14,441 nt of DNA, from contig JALLAP010001196.1 in the NCBI GenBank assembly GCA_036939355.1, forward strand, positions 1 through 14,441, read 5' to 3'. Positions 1 to 7,727 of the stretch are shown here, piece by piece. Both the position numbers and the translations under genes were made by a program. Position 1 is the first letter of the stretch; every line of letters begins with the position of its first letter. A model generated the notes under the pieces. It was given only the letters and a program-made list of their open reading frames with translations, was not told the origin of the DNA and made no database searches. The DNA is from Thalassiosira profunda. Taxonomy: Eukaryota; Bacillariophyta; Thalassiosirophyceae; Thalassiosirales; Thalassiosiraceae.

Positions 1-180
1 AAAAATAACCCGAGTCTTCGGATTCTCTAAAATCTACAGGACCGCCGGGAGGTGAGCTTTTGCATGCGCCCTGCGCACTGCACAGCTGAGAGAGCCTGCT
101 CTTCCAGCGCGCTAGCTGTTAGCTGCCCCCCAGCAGAGCGCTGAGCGCACAAAACGAACTCAACAACAACCCAGTGCAAC

Positions 181-1116
181 ATGACGGACTTGACAACCAT
201 GAAAGGCAAAGTGGTCGCGTTGACCGGTACGTCGTTATTTGCGCTCTCTGCGCACATTCTTTTGATCGTATTCGCATCTTCCTCTCTCAACCACTCGTCT
301 CTTCAGGTGGAACCAGTGGAATCGGCAAAGGGTTGGTCGAAACGTTGGCGGACGCCGGAGCGACGGTGTTCTTTTGCGGCCGTCGGGCCGACAAAGGGGC
401 AGAAATCGCTGCCCAAAAAGACAACGTCCATTTCATCCGGGCCGACGTCAACGTCCGCGACGATTTGGTTCGCTTCTTTGACACCGCCAACACTCAGGGT
501 GGTTCGATTGACGTGATTGTTGCCAACGCGGGTATCGAAGGCAAGCACGCCACGAACATCCTCTCGGAGGAGTTTTGGCCGGCCTACGACGAAGTGATGA
601 AAGTCAATCTAACGTCCGTAATCGACACGGCACGGATCGGGATCCCGTATCTCGACAGTGAAAAGGGAGGCCACTTCCTCGTCATGTCGTCGGTCAATTC
701 ATCGATCCCGGTGCCGGGCTTTGGTCCCTACTGCATGTCCAAAGCAGGATGCGACGCGTTGGTCCGTTGTTTGAACGCCGAAACGCCCGATGTTATCAAA
801 GTCTACTAGCATCAACCCGTACCTCATCCAGTCCGAACTGACGGAACGCTTGTGTGCTACCTTCAACGTCCCTGATGTGGCGACGTGGGCCGAAGGGACC
901 AATCCCAGCGGTAAGGTCGGGACCGGTGCCGATCTCGGCACGCTCATCATCGACGTGGTCACCGACAAAGAAGCTAAGTACGAGACCGAGTTTCCACCCG
1001 GATCCAGTCTGTTGACCGATGGGCATGTGTTGTTTCACGCTCGCGAAGCGATGCCGTTGGGCGATCTGAAAGGAACTCCTGAATTTGACGAGAAGATCAA
1101 GAATGCCGCCATTTGA
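181..1116 (+). CDS. Short-chain dehydrogenase/reductase, one intron and one frameshift
   Basis: This is a classical SDR, an NAD(P)-dependent oxidoreductase whose substrate cannot be told from sequence. Exon 1 is 181-226, an intron spans 227-306, and exon 2 starts at 307. Splicing creates the cofactor motif TGGTSGIG (residues 15-22), which neither exon encodes alone. Further family landmarks are NAG at residues 89-91, the catalytic Ser144 and the YCMSK motif (Tyr157, Lys161), with the usual Ser-Tyr spacing. The frame is broken: after Tyr182 the codon TAG appears at 807-809. Dropping one base at 807 restores the frame, which continues with the expected SDR segment INPYLIQSELT to a TGA at 1114-1116. 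The product would be about 284 residues, normal for the family. The break is a sequencing error, a recent mutation or, least likely, a programmed +1 shift; conserved sequence on both sides argues for an error. The start ATG follows a CAACAACAAC leader. The gene converges on the next one. Confidence 0.88.
227..306 (+). other. Spliceosomal intron, 80 nt (SDR gene)
   Basis: It runs from GTACGT to a pyrimidine-rich tract ending TTCAG. Removing it joins a split glycine codon (G at 226 with GT at 307-308) and builds the SDR nucleotide-binding motif. The match to the family motif across the junction is strong support. Confidence 0.92.
807..807 (+). other. Single extra base, frameshift in SDR gene
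   Basis: The T at 807 turns TAC AGC ATC into TAC TAG CAT. SDR homology runs in one frame up to 806 and in the +1 frame from 808, with no missing residues between them. Confidence 0.8.
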
Positions 1117-1285
1117 ATGGATCGCCGAGAGGTCATTGCTGCATTCGAGACAATCAGGGTATGAGAGATGTCGTATCATCGTAGGACGAGATGTGTTTAT
1201 AGATAGCTTTACAACTTGATGTACATTTCACTTCCTCCATGCAGATCAACATTAACATATGCATATATGAATACGATGAACACGA

Positions 1286-1927
1286 TCAGGCTTGACTGGG
1301 CATCACGCTCCTCCAGTCCTCCTTCACCTTGCCGCTCTTCTCCTTCTTTGTCCCCAGCCACGTCCGAGGCTTGTGTTGGAACAGAGACCGGTTGGGCAGA
1401 GGGCGCGGAGCCTTCGAACGAATGCGCGCCGAAGTGTTCTTCGTGCGTTCGATGACGTGCCCCCCTCCCGTTTTGATGCGCTCGACGCCGTTGCGTCCAG
1501 TTTGGCGCACCTTGCCGACGCCGCTCGAGGTGGTCTGCTTAACGCTACGGCCGGTTTGACGCACCTTGTCTACGCCGCTGCGGCCGGTTTGACGCACCTT
1601 GTCGACGCCGCTGCGACCCGTCTGGCGCACCCTGTCGACGCCGTTCCGGGCCTTCTGTCGCACGTCGAGGCTTCGGCTCCGACGACGACGGTCGTCGGCG
1701 TCGTCGACGTCTGCCTTGTTCGTCGTCGAGCGTCCTCGATGGCCATTCGAGCGATTCTCCTTCGACGCCTCCTCATCGTCGGCTGGATCCACCACGTACT
1801 GCTGCCAGTCCTCCGTCACCGATTTCTTCGACGCGCCGCTCCGCACCGACGCGCCGCTCCTCGCCGATGCGCCGCTCCTCACCCGCGAACGCATGTTGAT
1901 GGCTCCCGCCGCAGTGAACGTCTTCAT
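1286..1927 (-). CDS. Basic protein with 11-residue repeats, function unknown
   Basis: An intronless 213-residue protein that I do not recognise. It begins with three copies of the six-residue unit VRSGAS (residues 16-33), then has an acidic stretch (49-80) and an Arg/Ser patch RRRRSRS (80-86). From residue 95 there are repeats of the 11-residue unit SGVDKVRQTGR: four clear copies, one shortened copy, and decayed copies to about residue 166. A motif of type V-x-E-D-W occurs near both ends (VTEDW and VKEDW). The repeat places hydrophobic residues and lysine/arginine on a regular 11-residue period, as in synuclein, perilipin and LEA proteins, which form amphipathic helices on lipid surfaces or in drying cells; that parallel is only inference. 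There is no signal peptide or membrane span. The opposite strand is also open across most of this region, but gives a less protein-like product. It converges with the SDR gene and diverges from the four-TM gene. Confidence 0.62.
   Translation of the reverse strand: MKTFTAAGAINMRSRVRSGASARSGASVRSGASKKSVTEDWQQYVVDPADDEEASKENRSNGHRGRSTTNKADVDDADDRRRRSRSLDVRQKARNGVDRVRQTGRSGVDKVRQTGRSGVDKVRQTGRSVKQTTSSGVGKVRQTGRNGVERIKTGGGHVIERTKNTSARIRSKAPRPLPNRSLFQHKPRTWLGTKKEKSGKVKEDWRSVMPSQA
1481..1645 (-). repeat. 33-bp tandem repeat coding an 11-residue unit
   Basis: About four and a half copies of a 33-bp unit lie inside the basic repeat protein, with one internally shortened copy. Neighbouring units differ by only a few bases, which points to recent expansion by slippage or unequal exchange. 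Confidence 0.85.
1829..1882 (-). repeat. 18-bp tandem repeat, three copies, coding VRSGAS
   Basis: Three adjacent 18-bp units near the N-terminal end of the basic repeat protein differ at only a few positions. This is a second expansion in the same gene, independent of the 33-bp one. Confidence 0.82.
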
Positions 1928-2537
1928 GTTCGAGTATCGTGCTTAAATGATGTGTTCTTCGTAACGGCTGATTTATGAGGCTGATCGCAAGCGCAACGGC
2001 TTGATGGCAATCGTGCCACGCCATGGTACGTTATGTTGACAACGGTTTCACCTTTCCGCCGTCCTTGGGAGAGTCGACGAAAAGAAGTTGGGCAATCGGC
2101 CTGGCCGCAGCATGCGGCAGAGGACGCGTGACACCAACGTACGTACATACGTACGTACCTACCTACCCGCTAGCTAGGTACCTTCTGGGCAAGAAAAATG
2201 GCACAGAATCCTTCACAGAGGAATCAGTACATCTTCATCTAGACTTGACCCCTCAGTTGCAACAGTGATTTCGCTCACAACTCTCTTCTCCACCGCGTTC
2301 CCAAGACTGCCGCCGCCGCGCCGCCAAGTCCGTCCAGCGATTTCCCCAACACCCAACACCACCGCACCTCTCGCCCCGTTCGACCCCCACCCCACGGCCA
2401 CGAAGAGCAGATATTGCAATTATCGCAGCTGGTATCGGTGGCCTCCAGATTCCAGATCCTCTGAACCAAAATACGGCCAACCGTTGCCGGCTGAAGCGCC
2501 GCATCTCTTTGTTCATTCAACCACCTGAGTATCGGCC
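1928..2537. promoter_or_regulatory. Divergent intergenic region with TACG repeat
   Basis: This 610-nt spacer separates the basic repeat gene (-) from the four-TM gene (+) and must carry both promoters. It holds a TACG-type tetranucleotide tract at 2137-2168 followed by the palindrome GCTAGC, then a pyrimidine-rich stretch at about 2270-2400. I see no convincing TATA box and no further gene; the open frames here are short or antisense to the four-TM gene. Confidence 0.5.
2137..2168. repeat. TACG/TACC tetranucleotide microsatellite
   Basis: ACGT and TACG units with single changes (TACA, TACC) run for about 32 nt. The core is self-complementary and could form a cruciform. It lies in the divergent intergenic region. 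Confidence 0.8.
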
Positions 2538-3428
2538 ATGTGGCAGGCAATGTCGCCGCCCAATTCGGGCATGCTACCCCCAATACCAGCACAATCCACC
2601 ACCACAACGGGCGCCCCAAATCCAGACGGTTCCTCCAACGTCTACGTTCATCATATATCACACGGAGCCGCGGCGCCACCAACACAACCACAACAGCCGG
2701 CCTACGTGCCGTATCCCATGCCCATGCCGGCGCCACAGCCAGCGTACGCCCCTTACCCATATCCTCCGCCGCCGCCGTCGTATGGATGCCATCATCAACA
2801 GCAGCCGGCGGTCGTGGTGCTCCAGAAGGAGCCAAAGGACCCGACGCCGGTGAAAGATGGAAAGAAAGAACCGAAAGCAGAGGCACCAAAAACTGCTCCC
2901 GCAGCGATGCCCGCAGCCGCAGCGGCAGCGCCCAAAGAGGATCCAAAGTCGAAGGGTCCTCGCAAATTTTCCAAATTCTCGGTGGTCTCCATAATCATAT
3001 GCTTCCTCGCCCTCATCTTCGGGTCGGTGTGCATCGTCAAGACGTACCACGCCGACGACGCCCGCATCGAATCGAAGGAGGCGGGGCAAGACCAATTCGA
3101 GAACGAAGAGTACACCACCGCCCGCACCGTCGCGTTGGGCATGGGCGCCGTGTCCACATTGTGCTTCACGATAGCCACGCTGTGCTCGTTCTACGCGGGA
3201 TTGCGGCACAAGATGAAGAACGGGGCCAAGCACTGCTGTTTGGACGGGCTGCTGATATCGGGGTGGGTCATATTTTGCCTCACTTTCATTACGAATCTGA
3301 TCATTTTGGTGTTGGCCTTCGATGCGGAGAACATCATATATCCGGAGGTAGTGCTGGTGGCGTTCATGGGGAGCTTACTGAGCTGGTTTTTGATGTTTGG
3401 ATACTCCGAGATGGCGCGAAGAGGCTAG
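2538..3428 (+). CDS. Proline-rich four-transmembrane protein
   Basis: An intronless 296-residue protein with two parts. Residues 1-145 are hydrophilic and rich in proline, alanine and lysine: a Pro/Tyr/Gln/Met segment with PYP and PPPPP runs (50-90), then a Lys/Pro/Ala linker (96-145). Four hydrophobic segments follow at about 148-168, 197-222, 235-261 and 270-290, and the chain ends with a short basic tail. The loop after the first span is acidic; that between spans two and three is short, basic and ends in a Cys pair (233-234). The Lys/Arg-rich stretch before the first span suggests a cytosolic N terminus. The layout resembles MARVEL/tetraspan-type proteins, but I cannot assign a family. 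The proline-rich tail could bind SH3, WW or profilin-like partners. Met5 is a possible alternative start. The gene converges with the glycosyltransferase gene, with 291 nt between their stop codons. Confidence 0.83.
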   Translation: MWQAMSPPNSGMLPPIPAQSTTTTGAPNPDGSSNVYVHHISHGAAAPPTQPQQPAYVPYPMPMPAPQPAYAPYPYPPPPPSYGCHHQQQPAVVVLQKEPKDPTPVKDGKKEPKAEAPKTAPAAMPAAAAAAPKEDPKSKGPRKFSKFSVVSIIICFLALIFGSVCIVKTYHADDARIESKEAGQDQFENEEYTTARTVALGMGAVSTLCFTIATLCSFYAGLRHKMKNGAKHCCLDGLLISGWVIFCLTFITNLIILVLAFDAENIIYPEVVLVAFMGSLLSWFLMFGYSEMARRG

Positions 3429-3719
3429 GAGAGAAAGTGGAAGGCACGGATTGGCGAGCGAATTCGAAGAGATTCGAGGTAGCAAAGGACGAAGAGAGGG
3501 CCGCCTGAAAATGCGCACAATTAACGAGTCAAGATCGGCGAGCAGGCAACACTCAAAGGTTGGCGGCTTCTCCTTTATCTTGAGCACGGGTATCGAGTTT
3601 TGATCCCTAGCAGTCGGTGCTTTCACATTGCCTACCAATGTATAAATATGTATGCATCTGCTAGGTGTCTTACGGCACCCTGTCATGTACACCACTGTTC
3701 CTATGGTGCTTCTGCAGAC

Positions 3720-5141
3720 CTATTGATCCACCTCGTGATGCTTGAACAGCTTGTCGAACGGGTCCGCCACGTGCGCCACCGTCCACTGGCTGTCGGTCCA
3801 CGCAACCCGCCCGTCCATCAGCGCCTCCTCCCAATCCGAATAGCCCGCCTGCATGAACCCCGGACGGCAGCCGTACATGATCGGATCGTCCAGCAGCGCG
3901 AACGGCTCGAGATACCGCAGGAACCACTTGCACGACAGGACCATGGGCAAATTGGTCCACCGGTGGTGGTGGGCGGTGGAGCACGTCCACGGGACGCCGC
4001 GGGCGGGGCACTGCCACGTCTTGCGATCGATGTTTTTGCGGGCGGACACGGTGCCCTGGAGGCGAATGTAGTTCACGCCGCGCTGCGCGAGGGAGTTGAC
4101 GCTGGCGAAGATTTGCTCGGGATTGCGCACCTGGGACCGGAAGTGCCAGTCCTTCTCGAGGAACATTAGCAGGTTCTCGCCGTTGGGGTGGGAGTGGGGA
4201 TGGGCCTCGGCCGCGCGGCACATTCGGGAGATGGCCAGGCCGGGATGCAGGTTTTCCTCCGGCGTGCCCATGACCGCGACCGGCGGCCGCCCGTCCTCGT
4301 TCACCAAGAGGTCGTTGTACTCGTCCAACACTTGACTATCCAATTCGCTCCGATGGTTGAGCTGGACGAACACATCTTGTGCACCGCTCCGCTCGAACAG
4401 GTGGTGGTCTCGCCAGTTGTGCAGCGAGGAGTTGAGGGACAGCGGAGACTCGTAGCTCAACGCCCCGATGAAGAGGGGCAGCCGCTCCTCGACCCCGAAG
4501 TCCGGCAGGGCCTCCCAGCCGTACCGCGGAGTGAGCCCGTTGCCCTCAATGACGTGGGCTGGACACCGCTGCTGCAGCGTGCTGAGGGTATCGTCGTTGG
4601 TCCACTCGGCGTTCGGGTGGTTCTCGAGGCACTGGCACCCGCCGGGGTGCATCACGAAGTGCTTGGCCGCACTGCCGGTCGCCTTGGACGGGTGCTGGAC
4701 GACTTGTGTGTCGTGCCCCTCGTCCGCCATCGGACCGGGGACGGGGAGGGCCCCGGAGGGACAGCGGCACATGCTCCCCACCCGCACCTCCCGCACGGGC
4801 GGTGAACCTGCTTCGGCCTCCAATTGCTTCCGCGCGGCGGCAGTGAGGCGCGGCGCGGCGAGCTGCCGCCGGTACAGCTCGACCTGGCTCGGGGAATCCC
4901 GTCCGAGGTGGCCGAGGAGGAAGCCGGCGAAGGTGCAGGCCAAGCCGAAGAGCAGCCGCTCGTTTGCAAATATGCCGGCGCCGGGCCTCCGCCGCCGGGT
5001 CGCTGGGTGGTCGTGCCGCTGGGTCTCCATGTCCATCATGGTGTTGGTGCGTGCCGCGTCGAGATTTGTGGGAGGTGGGAGGTTGCAAAGGGTCATCCTC
5101 GGGGAAATGAGGACTTTTGCTCTCGTTCGCCTTCTCACCAC
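3720..5141 (-). CDS. Probable Golgi type II membrane glycosyltransferase
   Basis: A 473-residue intronless protein. A basic N terminus (HPATRRRRPG) precedes one hydrophobic segment at 62-79, then a stem and a globular domain: a signal-anchor layout typical of Golgi transferases. The domain opens with a strand-like segment LFIGALSYESPLSLNSSL (223-240), which fits a GT-A fold start with 'young transferase' character. FLEKDW at 327-332 looks like the acidic metal/nucleotide-sugar site. Conserved-looking Trp, Cys and His residues follow (TWQCPARGVPWTC, WTNLP, CKWFLRYLEPF). Two Cys-Cys motifs (CRC at 125-127, CQC at 169-171) lie in the stem. The acceptor and donor sugars are unknown. Met35 is an attractive alternative start, because it would put the membrane span at residues 28-45. 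The gene lies upstream of no partner but is tandem with the secreted lysine-rich gene, 377 nt away. The long plus-strand frame over it is a GC-driven shadow. Confidence 0.72.
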   Translation of the reverse strand: MVRRRTRAKVLISPRMTLCNLPPPTNLDAARTNTMMDMETQRHDHPATRRRRPGAGIFANERLLFGLACTFAGFLLGHLGRDSPSQVELYRRQLAAPRLTAAARKQLEAEAGSPPVREVRVGSMCRCPSGALPVPGPMADEGHDTQVVQHPSKATGSAAKHFVMHPGGCQCLENHPNAEWTNDDTLSTLQQRCPAHVIEGNGLTPRYGWEALPDFGVEERLPLFIGALSYESPLSLNSSLHNWRDHHLFERSGAQDVFVQLNHRSELDSQVLDEYNDLLVNEDGRPPVAVMGTPEENLHPGLAISRMCRAAEAHPHSHPNGENLLMFLEKDWHFRSQVRNPEQIFASVNSLAQRGVNYIRLQGTVSARKNIDRKTWQCPARGVPWTCSTAHHHRWTNLPMVLSCKWFLRYLEPFALLDDPIMYGCRPGFMQAGYSDWEEALMDGRVAWTDSQWTVAHVADPFDKLFKHHEVDQ

Positions 5142-5518
5142 GAATCAACTATCGTACTTTCACTGCCCTCCAGCCCACCAGCACTCTTGAGGTCTCACGA
5201 GGACGGAACGAAGAGAAGGCAAGCTGCAAGCTGCAAACTGAAAGGAGACGAGCCCTTCGCCAAGGCAAGCGGCTGGTCCCATCAGAAACATACATATCTA
5301 CACATACTGCACTGTCTGCAAACCGTCGGTTCTACTGCGGTAGATAGTTACTGGAAGCTACGAGGATGGGCCACGCACACGGGTCTGACACAAAAGTCAG
5401 AAGCACAAGGCAAAGAGATGCAAATCGTCCATCTCTTTCCTAGCCATTTCCAATTAAAGAGATCTGCCTATTCTACCGCCGAAAATCCAAGGTGTCTGTA
5501 TCTCCTCTCCAAACGACA
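5142..5518 (-). promoter_or_regulatory. Spacer between two minus-strand genes
   Basis: These 377 nt should hold the 3' end of the lysine-rich gene and the promoter of the glycosyltransferase gene. Base composition is less GC-rich than the flanking genes. I find no repeat, RNA gene or clear promoter element. Confidence 0.35.
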
Positions 5519-6523
5519 TCACCGGCCGCCGCCCCGCACCACGATGTTGCCCTTCGAATCAAGATGGTTGTAGCTCGGCCGGACGTGATTCTTGCCCGAC
5601 GCGAAGCCCAGGACGTTCTTCCCGTTTCCCACGTTGTGTATGTTCTTCTTGCTTCCGCCACTGCTGCTGTTGCCGCCGGACATCTTCTGCTTCATCCCTC
5701 CGGCCTTATCCTTCTTCTTCTTCTTCTTCTTGTTCTCATTTCGTCCCTTCTTCTTCTTGCCCTTCTTTCCCTTCTTGCCCCGCGCCTTCTTGGGAACCTT
5801 TTTTCCCCGCGTTTGCACCAGGGCGGACACCTCATGTTGGACCTCGTACCCCGCGTAGATCTTCTCCAAAAAGACGCGGTAATGATCTCCTTGGAACGCG
5901 CTGCGGACCTCCGCGTTCAGCGTACCCTCGGAGGGAGATTCGCCTTGGAACGCTGCGGCGCCAGTGCATTCGAGTTCCCACCTTCTGCCCTGCTCGGACT
6001 TGCGGCAGTCCAGTCCGAGATTCTCCAGATCTCCGCCGAGGGCGGCCGAGAGGTACAACGCCAGGTGTTTCCCGACCAAAGTCGACAGCTGGTTAGGACT
6101 ATTGGCCTTGAGCTGATACGGAAAGTGCGTGTCGAGGAGGGCCACTTCGAATCGATCAATGGCGCGCTCGGTGAGGGATGTCACGGAGGAGGCGGCGCGG
6201 GTCTTGCCGGCGCCGTCCCGCTCGAGGGCCCGGCTTTGATGTAGGGGTGCACCGTCGGCCGTGGCTTCGATGGCGCCGGAGGCCGGGAGCAATGGTCTGT
6301 CATCGAACCCATCCTGCCCGTTCAGCGGCTCGTGCCGCGGCTGGGCGCCTCGAAGCCCGGCCGGCGAGGGCGCCGCGTGGGCCGAGGGGGCGTCGAGGGC
6401 GTTGCACAGGACGAGGGCCGCGGCGGCGGCGAGGCGCCGTCGTCGTCCCGGCCGCCGCCGCATGGTTGCCGGCGGCGGAGGCGTCAATGGTGGAGACGAT
6501 GGCGGCATGGCCGGTTGCTGCAA
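5519..6523 (-). CDS. Secreted lysine-rich protein (silaffin-like composition)
   Basis: The longest frame is 334 residues, but Met21 (nt 6463) is probably the start: from there a basic n-region, the hydrophobic core LAAAAALVLC and a c-region ending PSAHA form a good signal peptide, with cleavage predicted near residue 50. A folded domain of about 115-235 follows, with two cysteines (173 and 186) that could pair. The tail (239-334) is extreme: lysine blocks from 241 to 273, including KKKKKKK, then a Gly/Ser segment (GGNSSSGGSKKN) and a Gly-rich end. Within the tail, K242, K245, R248, K251, K254 and K257 follow three-residue spacing, much like the pentalysine clusters that target Thalassiosira silaffins to silica. 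That link is inference; the alternatives are a nucleolar-type tail or an unrelated wall protein. I do not recognise the folded domain. The upstream gene on the left is a Golgi-type glycosyltransferase in the same orientation. Confidence 0.7.
   Translation of the reverse strand: MQQPAMPPSSPPLTPPPPATMRRRPGRRRRLAAAAALVLCNALDAPSAHAAPSPAGLRGAQPRHEPLNGQDGFDDRPLLPASGAIEATADGAPLHQSRALERDGAGKTRAASSVTSLTERAIDRFEVALLDTHFPYQLKANSPNQLSTLVGKHLALYLSAALGGDLENLGLDCRKSEQGRRWELECTGAAAFQGESPSEGTLNAEVRSAFQGDHYRVFLEKIYAGYEVQHEVSALVQTRGKKVPKKARGKKGKKGKKKKGRNENKKKKKKKDKAGGMKQKMSGGNSSSGGSKKNIHNVGNGKNVLGFASGKNHVRPSYNHLDSKGNIVVRGGGR
5706..5805. repeat. Polypyrimidine tract with TTC triplet runs
   Basis: The plus strand is nearly all C and T with runs of TTC, the longest at 5711-5731. 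It encodes the lysine blocks of the secreted protein on the minus strand. Such tracts slip in replication and may form triplex DNA, so lysine number may vary between alleles. Confidence 0.8.
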
Positions 6524-6963
6524 ATGCGTGGGCTAGCGCTACCGTGTTGCTTGTGTAGGGGCCGAGGTTGTTTCAATGTTGTGGAGATAGAGGGCTGGAC
6601 CTCTCGACTGTCCGGATGGTCATTTTTTGCAACCTTGTGTCGCAAGGGCAGTTCTGAAGGCCCGGGGGCGTTCTGCAAGTCACGATCAGACTAATCGAGT
6701 GCCGGTCACTTCATTCTCTCGCTCCCTCACTCCTCTTCACGGAGCTCTACCGCCGCCGCCCAGCGGGAAGGCGAGGCGACGGGAGCGAAGAGGGCCACAT
6801 CAGGGAAGGAGTGGGGGCCATGGCGAGCTTCCGGGAGGACGTCGCGTGCGGGAGGGATTGGAAGCGACGAGATGTGTGAGCACAGGTGACAGGTGTTTCG
6901 GCTTTATGTCACTGAATTTCCTGAGAGACGCGGCTCAGCCCCCCTATTGTACGAACCACCATC
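6524..6963. promoter_or_regulatory. Divergent intergenic region
   Basis: This 440-nt spacer (500 nt if the lysine-rich protein starts at 6463) lies between the lysine-rich gene (-) and the AT-hook gene (+) and must carry both promoters. It has a CT-rich part near 6715-6750 and a purine-rich part at 6770-6870. I see no gene, repeat or convincing core promoter element. Confidence 0.4.
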
Positions 6964-7653
6964 ATGGCGCGCCGCACCGGCGGACGCGGGCGGGCCAAAT
7001 CTGCCCCAGTACCCGCCAAACGCCGCAAGGGGAGACCAAGAGTTAGGTCAGATGAGGACCTCCTACCACCTGCCCTTTCGGCCGCGGACCTGCAGGCGAT
7101 CCCGGCTCGCGACGTCCACACCATGGCAAGGCTGGTCGACTTGAACAGCAGCCAGTCGATGAAGCAGCATGCGTCGCTCACGCCCAACGGCGCCCCGTTC
7201 AAGAAGCCGCCCATCCACTTTATCGGGGGATATCGGAGCTGGACGGAGGCTCTGCATGCAATCCGTCTCTTCAATTGGATGTCTCCGGAGGAGCAGACCA
7301 AGGCATTCCGCACGTCGAGGGTCCTCCCATCCCACACCAGGGCAAAGCTCCGTGCGAATATGGATTGGTTGATGGCGCATAGGCCCGAACGCGACCCCAA
7401 TATGTTCGGAGGAAGCGGCGACGACCGAGAGCAGTTTGCCGCCCTCGTCGCACAATCTGCCAAGAGGTCTGCGGGAGCTAGTATCCTCACGGACGACGAG
7501 ACGGACGCGCTCGTGCAGGTGGTGCTGCAGTCGAAGACGCTGACAACAGGCCTCATGACTCCGCAGCAAATGGTGAATTATATCACAGGGCTCCACGCCG
7601 GGACGGTGAGATTGGGTGGTCATCAGCAAATGCATATGTTTACAGGACCTTGA
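6964..7653 (+). CDS. AT-hook protein, function unknown; 3' end uncertain
   Basis: A 229-residue frame starting at an ATG in good context (CATCATGG). The N terminus is strongly basic and contains an AT-hook-like motif, KRRKGRPRVR (19-28) with the GRP core, plus a GRGR stretch (8-11), so minor-groove DNA binding and nuclear location are likely. The rest is mostly helical and of no family I recognise; it has a hydrophobic segment IHFIGGYRSW and a C-terminal part DDETDALVQVVLQSK. The end is doubtful. A GTGAGA at 7606 is a plausible donor, and the residues read beyond it look unstructured. Splicing from 7606 to the AG at 7680 (75 nt, close to the other introns here) would give a short new tail ending at the TGA of 7726-7728. 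Splicing to the AG at 7724 (119 nt, poor acceptor tract) would fuse this gene in frame to the RING-like gene. RNA data would decide. Confidence 0.66.
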   Translation: MARRTGGRGRAKSAPVPAKRRKGRPRVRSDEDLLPPALSAADLQAIPARDVHTMARLVDLNSSQSMKQHASLTPNGAPFKKPPIHFIGGYRSWTEALHAIRLFNWMSPEEQTKAFRTSRVLPSHTRAKLRANMDWLMAHRPERDPNMFGGSGDDREQFAALVAQSAKRSAGASILTDDETDALVQVVLQSKTLTTGLMTPQQMVNYITGLHAGTVRLGGHQQMHMFTGP

Positions 7654-7727
7654 AAAGGAAGATACTTGCGGCCGATCCAGGTGCATGGTGCTCGGCCATC
7701 GGCCCAGGACGAAAAGCCCGGAAGTTG

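Noticed and set aside
1292..1978. Long plus-strand frame (228 residues) over the repeat gene
   Set aside because: It reads the repeats as Ala/Leu-rich units without landmarks, while the minus strand gives a coherent charged repeat protein with paired EDW motifs. Kept only as an alternative.
2137..2168. TACG repeat as a CRISPR-like or transposon end
   Set aside because: The unit is four bases with no spacers, no target-site duplication and no transposase nearby; it is a simple microsatellite.
2365..2400. TTCGACCCC-like stretch resembling a tRNA T-arm
   Set aside because: No matching acceptor, D-arm or anticodon arm could be placed around it.
2275..2946. Minus-strand frame of 223 residues
   Set aside because: It is antisense to the proline-rich coding part and pyrimidine-rich leader of the four-TM gene; the composition is Trp/Arg/Gly-rich with no motif.
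4188..4805. Plus-strand frame opposite the glycosyltransferase
   Set aside because: High GC at third positions keeps the opposite strand open; the product is Val/Arg/Pro-rich with no recognisable domain.
7650..7727. RING-like gene starting at 7650
   Set aside because: That position is TTG, not ATG; the first ATG is at 7728. Coding use of the upstream stretch would need splicing from another exon.
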